A DNA stretch of 64,000 bases, taken from Trichuris trichiura (Eukaryota > Nematoda > Enoplea > Trichinellida > Trichuridae). Each line of letters starts with the position of its first letter. Within the stretch, counting starts at the first letter, position 1. The DNA is taken from positions 2,914,001-2,978,000 of the forward strand of contig JBAJFE010000004.1 of NCBI GenBank assembly GCA_037903355.1, read 5' to 3'. A program made the position numbers and the translations under genes. The notes under the pieces were generated by a model. The model saw only the letters and a list, made by a program, of their open reading frames with translations, did no database searches and was not told where the DNA came from. Below, in pieces: positions 44,401 through 60,500 of the stretch.

Positions 44401-47400
44401 TGTCTTCGATCGATTGGCTATTTTGCGAAGGTGAGGATGGTTCACGAGCGTGTGCGAATAATACCTACTTCAGGAAACACTTAGCAAGCCGCCATGAGAA
44501 AACTGACAGCTATCGCAATTACTGTTTAGTTTGCACTGTATTTGAATCAATGATCTATCAGCTGTTCACAGGGAAATTCCACAGATGGGGACTGATCAGG
44601 AAAGCAGTTTTCTAACAGGGCAACCATTGTATTCTGTTCCTGACATAGCCCTCAGTTGCATTGATTAATATGCTGTCTGTTAGGTGATCCAATCGAACTG
44701 AACCATTCCAGATCAAACTGTCGTCATCATGTGAGCTTCGGCAAGTTCAGTGATTCACGTTGCTTATCTGACACGCATAAACCGGCGGCAATCAGATTTT
44801 GTTGATCAGACATTAATAAATAATAGCTTAATGCTGTAAATGTAGCTCAAGATGATGAAGACCTTTGTGAAAGTTAAATAAAGCGGATTGATAATCAGCT
44901 TTTGTTCGTTGCAGGAAAAATGAGCACTTTCTCAGCATTTACAATTAAAAGGACAAAGCAACAATTAGCCATGAAATTGTCTTGTAGAAATGATACGCGG
45001 TTTCAGCAAGAAAAGCGTATATTACCCTTGTTAGGTAACCGTTTTGCCGCTGCTGAAACCAGCTGCAATAAAACTCTGGAAGAAAAGCCATTTTTAAAAC
45101 GCAAAAACGTATAACAGTGATGATTTGATCGTTTTTAAAGTTTGCAGATGTGGAAACTTCCGCAATGAACTTAACCTAGGCAGAATACCGCTGAGAGGAA
45201 CAGCGCCACAGCTTTAAGCAGCAATGTAACTTGAAGTTTTATTTCAATCCTATTGGTGAAAAGACCCACTACAATTTTACATAAAGAAGCAAGCTTGCGC
45301 AAAAATTTTCAGTTGGTCACCTGTCGAAAAAACCTATAAAGAATTCGAGCCATTCCGTTAGGGTTTTATGCACTTTTATCGCCGTTCCGTTGAAAACTTC
45401 TTAGAATGACTTTTGCCATTTTATCTTCGTAAATCATTAACAGCAAGCATAAACAAGTAGACTTAATTATTAATAGCTACATAAGAGCGCATACTAACTA
45501 ATAACTTGCCCTGTTTCGAAGCCACATTGTTTGACGCAGTGCTTTGGTAACATGTTGCTACATGCATTTTTGCGGCACAGCTTCCTTGCCAGACTTGGGC
45601 AATAATGCTTCTACAACTACAAGATTGTACTCGGAATAAGGAGCAATGATCTACCCCATAATGCAATGAAAATTTCAGTCTTCAAATTCTGACCACTACA
45701 ACAGTAATACTAATTTTTAAGATTTAATGAAGTCGGGCGGATTGAAAAGCTGTTTCGGAAATAATTCAGTTTGTGCTGCTATTCCATGATGGAAAAGTGA
45801 CAACAAACAAGGACAGGTTTTCTTGTCATTAATCTTAACCTGAAACTTGAGCAAGTAGTATCTATAACTCGTACTTCGCTGCTGCGCTGCACTTTACCCA
45901 CTTTTTTAAGTCCTGAATAAAAAATAAAAATTTCAAGGAATCATTACTCGTTGTAATTGTTCAGAGAGTCTGCAGTCTACAATCGCTAGAACAAATCAGT
46001 AACCATTGGAAAGTGCAAAACTCTTTACTACACAGTGAACTTGAAAAAATGAACAAAAATGGCAAAATTATCAACTCTACAAGATGCGGAATTAAACTGT
46101 ACTATGTTCTTAAATTATTAATAAATAAATTAGGCATTTAAGAAGTGAAAGTATACGTCATGTGGCAGCGAGACTATGGGCACCACTTTTTTCATCTTTA
46201 TGCGTAGCGGAAAGGAGAATATTTTGTAAATTATTAATAACTTTATTATTATTAATACTTCCCTCTATGCATGAAAGCCTGACGTACCAGGGAACTGGCT
46301 GGACGTCATTTGAACAAGCTGAGTTAAGCGTTCGCGGTTGGCTGAGCGCAAGCCTCAATTACGCTAATGCTTCCCTGTCAATGGCAATTAATATTTTTTC
46401 CAATGCACCGTTTGTTTTTTATTCGAACAAGACATCAATGAACCGGATTCCTTCCTGCTAAGCGTTATGATGCAACTAAACATCAAATTCGCGCAATAGA
46501 TCTGGCCCACGCGACTTTCATGAAATTTGGGATATACATTAATTCGGAATAAAAGAAAGGAGAAAAAGAAAAAAGAAGAATCAATATACATTAATTTTTA
46601 AAATTCTTGAAAATGTTATAATTCATTGTAAGGGAGATACAATATGCAGATATGCAGCGAAACTTCCATTACAATAACTTGACCAAAAACAGTATACCAT
46701 TAAAGATGATCAGGCTATTATTCTCCAACCTATTCAAAGAAATCCGCTTTTTTGTCGTTTTTTCATAAGAGAGTGCCTCGTTTGCTTAATTTAAAATGTT
46801 ATTTTTTGTAAAACCATAACTTAGTGACAGTTAGACCACAGATAGCTGGTATATTTCCACTGTTGCATCGCTGCGGTCTGATAGTTATGAGTTTTTATGT
46901 CTGCAATACTATTTTAGTTGCCCTTCAAGTACTCCCTGTTGTTTTGAGCCACTTCTAAACGATTTTTAAAAATCAAGCTTTCTCTCAAGAGCAGGCGCTG
47001 CTTAAAGAGAACAACGAGGGGATATCTGCTATTCACTTCAGTGAACAATAGTCCAAAACATGTTGAACACCGCGTGCTTGTTAACTGCCTTAATCAGCAC
47101 GCAGTTCTTCTTTTTGTAAGGCTGTAGCACTGCGAAAGCAGTAGCTCCATGTCTGGAGCTTTCAAAACAAATCTTGTCTCACCTTCAGCCTAGCTCGAGT
47201 CAACGTAAAGCTACAAAAGCGCAAAACATATGGTAAAAATTTTAATAAAGTATCAGCTCAATTTTTTGAAAAAACAGAAGCAGTTTACAGTATCCATTCC
47301 CTGAAAATCAAATTGTTTCAACTCCTTTTGTTTAAATGCCTATTTCACTAACTAGTTAAACAATAAAGCTATCAGGACAATTAATGTATTAGTACTTTTC

Positions 47401-47654
47401 AATTTTATTAATACATAACCGACAACTGCGCCCTGTGAGCATGTAAAATGTTAATAACTGTAACGCAAGAGCTATGCACGCCATAGCTTTGACTACAAAG
47501 ATTATGAAGACTTTTTAATAATGACCACTGAGCTACGATGGCTGAAGAATTCCAGTATTTGTTGTGAAGCATTTTACATAGCAGCAGATTTCATTTCAAA
47601 CCTCTCTTCAGCCTGAAAATCATAGCGCTTCACTAAATGCAGATGTCTTCAACC
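41463..47654. other. 6.2-kb region between POU-IV and glutamate receptor genes
   Basis: No supported gene. A 21-nt cassette with perfect splice borders (TTGCAG|...|GTAAGC) sits at 43789-43809. An alternating GC tract (CGCGCCCGCGCGCG region, about 43905-43935) is locally unusual. Minus-strand AATAAA (TTTATT at 47404-47409) may end the receptor transcript. Otherwise unique AT-rich DNA. Confidence 0.45.
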
Positions 47655-52121
<4,467 letters not shown>

Positions 52122-54074
52122 GCTGCCAGTCACATCGAATAGGCAGAGAGGTTGTACATGCTAACTGCGAGATTGCACTGCGCAAGTAAAAGCAGTCGAA
52201 ACTGGATAATGAAATTTTGGACTTTCCAACGACAATCGGCTGAAGCCTATTACTACTTCAATTGGAGTAATGACCACTTCGGAGTGTCATGAACGCAAGC
52301 AAGGAAAACCAATTCTGAACATCATTACTGAAACTCCTTATTGACCATCTTGTTTAATGAAGTCAAAAAGAGTTTACCACTCTTGAAGAGCTCGTTCAGC
52401 AAAATAGCGTGGAGAACTTTCGCTAATTACCATTAAAGGGTTTGTAAGGAAACTATGCTAACCGCGTAACCCTTCCTGGAGGCGCATTCAGACTTTTGCT
52501 TCTTTTTAAAACAAATGCATTCTCTCTGACGCCTGGACAGTAGGCAGTTTCTATCCAGACAACATCAAAAATCAGCACGAGACTATTAAAGTATTCCTTT
52601 TCTGAAGGAGGTTTTTAAGGGAGTTAACGATTTTCCAATGCGACCATTGACAGAAAAGGCTTGTTACCATAACTGCGAGATGGAAAAATTCGTAAACACG
52701 CCGCGAAAAAAATGAAAATCCAGGTACAGCTACCCGAAAACTTTTAAGGTTGCGAAAGTAGTTAATTTCTAAAATACTCACAGCGGGTGCGATGTTTAAT
52801 TACATGAAAGCAAAGCAAAATTATGACGTGAAAATGCTCCCGCTAAAGCTTCACCTGCTCATCATTTACTATTACAATGAAATTCCATTTATAAACTGAT
52901 TTTCAGGATACGTTTTGGTAGACTCCAACATTTCGGGCATTAAAAAAAATTATACTACTTCACCTGTCTTAACTTCTAACTTCATGTTTAGAATGCCGGG
53001 TAAATCTGGAAAATGCGTACTAATTACTGGTCAATAGCTAGCTGGCGTCTGTTCAGGACGTTCAGAAAAAATAATCTCGCAATTTTTCGCGATGGGTATA
53101 ATTTATGATGTAATAAAATCTGTCCCGCTAATTTATAGTATTTATCGTTTAATGCGAAGTATTGACGCCAACTTGTTGCCGTCATTGACGACCCCTTCTG
53201 CGTGGACAAACACGTACACTTTGTCCTTGGAATGAGACAACCGTTTGACAGAGATGGATCACCGTAGCAGTCTAAAACGGGTGGTCGCCGACAGGATGTT
53301 GCCACTGACTTTCGCGACCTCTGATTTTCGAACGCCAGCAAACAAGAGCGACTACAGTGTTCGCCAATTATGAGCGGGTTTCAAGAAAAGTACGGCAAAG
53401 TTTCCTGCCAATTATAGCACTAAAAACAAGCTGCCAATAGCCTTTCAATTTTGAAGGAATAATGGGATCATCATTATTCTTTCTCCTCATGGAATTCACT
53501 TTTCTCTTGTCATGTTCAAAGATAACCGGGTAACTATTTAGAGACAATCATTATTGCCTGCACATGGTTTAACTAATCTTTGTTCCGCGGGTATCGCATT
53601 GCAAGTTCCATTCACCGATGAAATATTAAAATTTATCGCGGCAGCTACGTTATTAAGAGCTCAGACAGAAAGCGTAAGCTATTTGAGAACTTTTCCAAAA
53701 TTCTCTTGGTATACAGCTTAATTACGATATAACCCGCTAGAATATTCGTCCGGAACTTTCCGGCCTAACCTTAATCAGTCCCCAGCGAAAAGTGGAATGC
53801 GCATAGGTGCAGCAAGTAGTAACTGCATCAGCCTGAAAACAATGAAGTAACACATCCGTGTAGTTGCGCGATTAAATGTACCCATTTCATAGGATCCCAA
53901 AAGCTCAGTTACTTGTTAGTGCGTCTACGTACAAAAAATTTCCTTACGGCGATGTCTTGCCTTTCCAAACCATGAGCAAACCAGTGGGAAAAAGGAGTGC
54001 ACTCTATAGCACTGTACGCTCAAGCTGATAAAGTATGTCAAATCGCTAACAGACGTCAGTTTGGAAAAATATTT

Positions 54075-54139
<65 letters not shown>

Positions 54140-54268
54140 GCATCAGTTAAAACCAGTATCAATACAGTAGGGCACTGCTGAAACTGAAAGATGGAATTTA
54201 TTCGAATTATAAGACAGGACAGTGTAGAAGTGCAAGAAAAGGTGAAGCACAACAGGAACAGCAAAAGA
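52122..54268. other. Spacer, receptor 5' flank and microsatellite
   Basis: 2.1 kb between the receptor start and the 3' end of the Shroom-like gene. It holds the presumed receptor promoter and the AAT tract. Minus-strand frames at 52572-52781 and 53024-53341 have no recognisable features and no useful splice link to the receptor, whose signal-peptide exon is already accounted for. Confidence 0.5.
54077..54139. repeat. (AAT)n microsatellite
   Basis: About 20 uninterrupted TAA/AAT units, immediately downstream (130 bp) of the stop codon of the Shroom-like gene on the other strand. Poly-Ile and poly-Tyr frames across it are artefacts. Confidence 0.97.
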
Positions 54269-57200
54269 TCAACTGTGCTCAAGAAATTCTTTTTGTTCCT
54301 CACCGTGAGCAATTTTGTCGTCAATCTCTTGGGCCTCGACCAGCAGTTTGCTTTTCATTTGAACAAAATACTGGTAGTCAATCATCTGATCGGCACCAAA
54401 TATTTGTGGCAGCAATTTCGCCAGCTGAGCGCCTCGAACGTAAATACCATCCTTAAGTTCTTTTGCGTCCTCCAACTGCGACATCAATTGCGCACGACGA
54501 TCTTTCAGCGATTGCTTAAAGAGAACGTCATTTTCTCACGGAGTTGTCAAGACGTAAAATGTTCCGAAATGAACTTACCACGTCAACCAACTGTTCATCC
54601 GCGGTACGATTCAACTGACGAACGATGCGCTTCAACTGAGCTGACAGCTTTAAGAACAGTTTCGTAATGCGCTCTACGTCTTGCACGTAAGTCCGCAGTT
54701 TTTGCTTCACAGCGGCGTTGGCTTGCGAGTTTTCGACAAAAGAAAGCAGGTCGTTTCCTATTACTTCATTAGACTTTATTTCTTTTTCGATTTCTCTTTT
54801 TTCTTCCTTCAGCACTTTCAGCTTCCGGCTTAGCCGTGAGATAAGATCGAGCTAAAAAAAAATAAATAGGTACTCATCAAATCTTTTCTGAACAACGCCA
54901 GCGGCGTTTATCGGCTAGGTCAAGATGATAGACGTTTTTACATCCTTAAATGGCCCAAACGAAGGACACTACTAACAACAAAACAAGTTTTGTGGGGCAC
55001 TACAATAGGCATGCACTGTGCAGCTCTTACAGTGGTTAAAGGATGAGACTGATTATTACTATTGTCAGCAAGTGGCAACAATCGCGGCTGAACGTCTTAA
55101 GATGATGAAAACTTGAAAAACACAAACCTTTTCTTTTTCTAGGTCGCTGCTGTTGCTTGAGAGCATTTTTTCGTCTGCGGAAGAAGAGAAGGCAGGAAAT
55201 AATGCGGCTCTAAATCAAATGCAAGAAGAGCAGTGAACGAGGTGTCAATGCAGAGAAACGTGCTACCCTACCCGTCTTCCGCCTTTGGGATTCCATAAGA
55301 GGCGGTCTTCTCGCCAAACGAATGCGCGCCAGCCATAATATTGCTGATTAAGTTGGTTAAAACCGCGTCCAACGGTTTGCTCAAACAATCCTCGTCACTT
55401 TTATCCACCAAGCACGATTGGATCGCATGTTCGCTCGATTCAGTCGGAACGTTAAGATATTTAACAACCTCGCTATCCGTAGAAACAACTTTGGACTGCT
55501 CGGGTACGCGCGGTTCAGTCGGCCCATTTTCGCAATGCTTCATAATTGTCAGGACTGGTTCGACCATAGGCGAATGCGCTTGAAAAGGATATACTGGAAC
55601 CACCATTCTCTTTCGAACAGACTGCGGCGAAGGTTGAATCATCCGGTCGATAGGAGTTACACGGTTAGATTCAACGCCGGGTAATGTAGACTGAACACCT
55701 TAAAAGTAGGCAAAAACTGTTTGGGAGCAACAACTTCATCAATTCAGTACTACTCTCGTATTGACCGGAAAAGCCGTTCAAACTGATCATTTCTGATGCT
55801 TCGTTGCGCGGCGAGGGAGCGAGGTGAACGACTTCAAAATCTCTGAAAGAAAGTCGTCATATCAGGACACAGCGTTCATTTTCTATTCGAGACTGCACTA
55901 TGGCCTTGCTGTTTGAAAAGTTGGCGAAACGGTCCATCTGCCCAACATAACCCCGCCGTGACGAATCCATGAGCATATATTTCAAATTGGACAGCAAAAT
56001 TGGGGATCTCGACAGTGACTCACTTTGAATTGCGCTCCGACCTTGGCCAGGCGGACGAAGGCGACGCGCAGCGCGTATTTTGACTAGGAGGCACTCGAGG
56101 CGAATCGTACGAAGGTTTCACTGGAATCGCGTAGACCAGGTTCGAAGAGCTAAAAAATAAACGCACGTATACAATATTTTCGTCGGAACCGCTGTAGCGC
56201 GCTACCTCATGTTATCCGATCGGGCTAAGGAATCGACCTGCAAAAGATGAAAATGAATTACAATAAATGATGACGAAAACCGCTTTGTGGCTTGACGAGT
56301 GAATGCGCGCAAACGGCGTCGACTTTGGACATTGCAACAGAGAAATAACGATGACGCAGCAGGGAGGCACCCGACGAGCTACTGTGATAGTTCGGACGGC
56401 GATTAGCGACAAATGTGGACTGTGAGAGAAATCCTGTTTTGGCGACACCCTGGCGACAGCCCTTATGCGCGCGCGTCTTGCCAGCCATACTTGACAACGT
56501 TGAGAAACCAGTTCATTCCGCTACTTTGCGCATTTTCGGCATTCCACAGCCCACCCAGGCAACAAGGAGCAAAGTAGCCAATGGCCGGCCTGACCAGCGC
56601 GTTGGATTGTACAATTTCTGACCTTATTGTCGCCCCAAGAATTTAACTCGACTCTGTTTACGCTTTCGCAAAGAAAAGGTCCGACATTTTGGGCTGATCA
56701 AGAATGGTTTGGTTGCCCACATTTCCGAAGGCAATGTGAATGGTAGAGGTAGCAATCAATAGGCGCTAACCGTTTAAGGAATATCTAACAACGCGCGCGC
56801 GGATAGAAGAAGCAGGTAATGTAGGTCTTGACTGTCAATTAGTCGTTGGGAAATTGGTTACGGCCGAACGACGAAACTGAAACATGGAATGCGAAGAATG
56901 AAAGGACCGTACCTGAATTGAGCAGTAGCCATCGTCGTCTTCGACCCCAACGTCGACGCCTGTGGCGGAACGGAGGTCGACAAAGCATGACGTAACGGTT
57001 TCTTGATCGGACACTTCGGGACGACACCCGTTAGTGCAGTTTGACTGGACGACGGCGGCCGACTTTGCGGGATCGTTGTCGTCCAATAGATCGGTCTCCA
57101 GAAAGACTGTGGTGCAAACTTCAACCATATTTTCCAAGCCTGCACCGCTACCGCTACCCACATAGCTGCTATTGCTGCTCAGGTCGGTGGCAATGCTGGA

Positions 57201-60200
57201 ACTTTCGGAGTAACAACTGGTCATAGGCGATTTTAGTAAACGAGTGGTCGCTTTGGGACTCTGCGAACCGCTGCTGTCCTTGGACAACGTTCGTTCGTGC
57301 ATGGCAATGCCGCTGTCGCGCTGACATCTATGCATTTTCGGCAACAGCTTGGCTGCCGTAATTCTATGCCGCTGTGCCCATCGACGCAAAGTCTCCATGT
57401 CCTCACTGCCGTCGGCAATGGGAGCTGAAAGAACTCCATTGCACAATAATCGAACAGATGAGCTGGTCAAGGTCAGAGTAACTACTAATAATAATATGCG
57501 TAGGCGAATTAAGAGACATTGCCCAACCCGGCACTCACGAAACTATCGACGCTGCTTTAGCCATGTCCAAACTATATATAGCTGTCACTCGCTTGTCTCC
57601 TGGAAAGCTTTTAACGAACCGAACATAAAAAAAAGAAAGAGCGGAAGGGAATGCTGACTTTGCGGCAAAAATTTTTCGGATTGATTAACACGCAGTGGGC
57701 TCCCTATTGCCTAATCGACCTAAGTCAAGCTGAGCTGATTTTAACGGAATGAAGAGAAGCTGAGACTAGACTTTAATTCCTTCGCGGCCAAGAGCTTTGA
57801 AAGTTTCCTGGCAGGATAACAAAAACTTCCCGTAAAGAGGAGGATACTGCAAAGGGGGGATAGTCAAAAACGAAATGCAATTTTTAACTTCTTACTAATT
57901 TCAGCAACTAACGTATCCTCCAAAAGGGGCTCTAAAGTCTTTTTCCTTCTCTCCTAGAAGCCGGCATACGTTATCCGCAGTCTGTACGAACTTGAAGGAA
58001 CAAATACAGATATAAGTTTTAACTTCACCGGCAGTAAGGCTAACCGGACGCCGTTAGCCATTTCGCGCCCAAGTAATATCAGTCATATCAACAATGAGGC
58101 GGATAACAAATTGTCGTTTCGCCATCAAAGTTGAAAGATACTACTACTGATTCGTCTAAGAAGCTTACCAAAGGGGATATATTGTCTTTTTCAGAACAAA
58201 AGCAAAACACTGGCTTAAATCGTACGTAACACTGCCAGCTGGCACCTTAGAGCCTAGTATGCGGAATGATTTTAGGGTTGAACATGTCTCAAAATTTTTT
58301 TAGCATCTACACGACGTCAGAAGTGGGAAAATTCCACGAGTGACCTCATGTGACATTTGGCGGCATAACGCCAGCTTACAAATTCAAAGATAGATAGCGT
58401 CGTCAATGAAAAAGACAACGAAGTGGAAGAATGCACCTTCTTCTTTACAGGGACACACTTTTCAATTAAGTATAGCGAAAAATGACTAAAAGGCATTTTA
58501 CGAAATTGGCAATGTTGCGTAAGACCCGTATAAAACATCACCGAGTTTCGTGGTTCGGCTTAGGGCTGAACTCCAACACCCCGAGATTTTAGACGCCACG
58601 AAATTCTTAAAACCCCTGCGCCCAAGGGTTACCCAGAAGTAACCGCTTTAGAGATGACCTTGTCAAGTAAATTTTTGAAAATATTAATGTTAAACAATAT
58701 AAGTGAACTTTGCCTGTAACGCGACTGGAATTCAGTCGCGGTATCACCTTGGTTAAGGGTCTGCTCTACATCACAAGCAATGGAGGTTTCCCGATCACTC
58801 GATCTAATCTGCATCATGTTGAATTACGCATGTCATTCTGGCCTGACAGCAAGAGAAGAAAACTATATTCCACACAATGCCGCTTGAGAAATCAAAGTTT
58901 GAATTTGAATAAAATTTGCATAGGTCAAGTGTGTGAACTATACGCAAGCTGATAAGCAAGAAAGCATTTCCCCGTCTAATCAATGCGATATGTTAATATT
59001 TCACGCATTCCCGAAGGAATAGTGCGCCATATAGATAAGCGATCGACCAAACATCATCTGTTCATCGGCATGCAACAGCTGAAGAGAACTTCAGTTAAAC
59101 GACGCGACCCTTTTCCCAAATCAATCAAACAGCCCGACTGAACCGTCACTGATTAAGGAGAAAGATTGCACGCTTGTCTGGCTCGTTGTTGCCCATCGAA
59201 TGAGGTCTGTGACCGGCACAAGAAACATTCAGCTGTCGTCGCGACAGTCTGGTGAAAATATTTGCCCCTTCACAGCGGGAAGGATTAGAACCCAATCGTC
59301 TTAGCTATCTATCTTCCCTCATGAAAAGTCTCCAACCGACGTGAAATAGGAGCAAAGAAAACAACTTCTCCAGGGTGGCACGGCACTATCCCCAATCGGC
59401 GGATGATCAGTCTAATAGAAGAGACTCGAAAATTCAATTGGCTCCAAGGATGTTGCGATTTAATAAGATGTATGCACAACAAACCTCTAGACCGGATGCG
59501 GGAAGCAAAAGCGCAAGCAAATTCCTACACTCTTCTGAAAGTCACGCGTATTCTGCACAGGTGCTTTCAAATGTCGGCGATGGTCGATCTTACGGGGTCG
59601 TTGGCAAATTTTGTGTTCTTCAGTAGAACACTTGTTTGCGCAGAAAGAAGCAGCATCTTTCCCAAACGAATCGATTGCCCTTATAAGGCATCTATTTTCA
59701 AAAAGGCCACATGCTGCCGAGGTCGCCGCACAACGACGTGTCATACCAGTTCTACACCTGTTATTCGGCGGAGAGGACAATAATGAGACGGAGACCCGAA
59801 TCTTACGCGGTATACTTTGGCTCGACAATGCAACGCGGTGAATAATTAGCACTGATCGTTCAACTCTCGAGCACAACCTTAACAAAGGACCCTTTCATCC
59901 CATAGGCAACCCCAAGGGAGAACGCAAAGTCTCGAAACCGGGAAACAATAAGTGCCAAAACGTACCGTTGTAAAAGTCCGAGCTCGGCGGATGCCACACA
60001 TTGGAAGACAGATTGCTTTCCGAGCGACATTTCGTGCCACCGCAGATAGGTGACGTTTGGGGTTCATCTCCTTCCTGGCACATGTTGCCCCGCAAAGTGG
60101 ACGAATTCAAGCTGTTTTCACTATCGTCCGTCCGAATGGAATAGTTGGAATATTCGGAAGAGTCGAGATCGGAATCACCACCCGATTTGTCCTTGCTTTG

Positions 60201-60491
60201 AAGCTTTGCAGCGTTTTCGGTCCTTTGGCGCCACGCCTTCGAGAAGCGCTTGTAAAGGCGTTTCTGGAGCGCCAAATTCGACTGGGTCGCTTCGCAACTC
60301 TTCTTGTAAAGTCGACCACCTGCGCAGGGCGTTGAAAAGGAGCCAGGCTCGCCAACTGAGCAAACGCTGGCGAACGACCTCGAATAGTTGAGGGCGACCA
60401 CTGGCTCACGAACGCGCCCCACCCTGAAGTTACCCGATCCGGTATCCGCCGACTTGAACTCGCTGACGAGGTCCGCTTCGGTATCGATCAT
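54269..60491 (-). CDS. Shroom-like actin-binding/Rho-kinase-binding protein with C-terminal ASD2 domain, about 9 exons
   Basis: Shroom proteins recruit Rho kinase to apical actin and drive cell constriction. Exons inferred: 60491-59966, 57481-56913, 56237-56206 (32 nt), 56149-56024, 55842-55754, 55698-55272, 55174-55128, 54851-54579, 54514-54269; roughly 775 residues. The last three encode a long coiled coil ending in the ASD2 signature: DLEKEK|LDLISRLSRKLK, KLFLKLSAQLKRIVRQLNR, then QLEDAKELKDGIYVRG and DYQYFVQMKSKLLVEAQE-IDDKIAHGEEQ. The upstream exons are Ser/Asp/Pro-rich and unrecognised, but each junction from 59966 to 55754 keeps phase, which supports one gene. The 55272 to 55174 junction does not keep phase with any canonical donor I can find. 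No PDZ domain is visible. The start ATG at 60491 follows a possible acceptor (60501-60502), so more 5' exons may exist. Confidence 0.72.
57482..59965 (-). other. Large intron of the Shroom-like gene
   Basis: About 2.5 kb between the exons ending at 59966 (TACAACG|GTACGT) and starting at 57481 (TAGTAG|TTACTC). No coding exon recognised on either strand; the frames at 59375-59885 lie on both strands without features. Confidence 0.4.
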
Positions 60492-60500
60492 TGAGAAGCT

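Noticed and set aside
53024..53341. A 105-codon minus-strand frame upstream of the glutamate receptor as its N-terminal exon
   Set aside because: The receptor already has a signal-peptide exon (52121-52043) in phase with its next exon, and this frame has no iGluR similarity.
54076..54324. Poly-Tyr and poly-Ile frames
   Set aside because: Translation of the AAT microsatellite.
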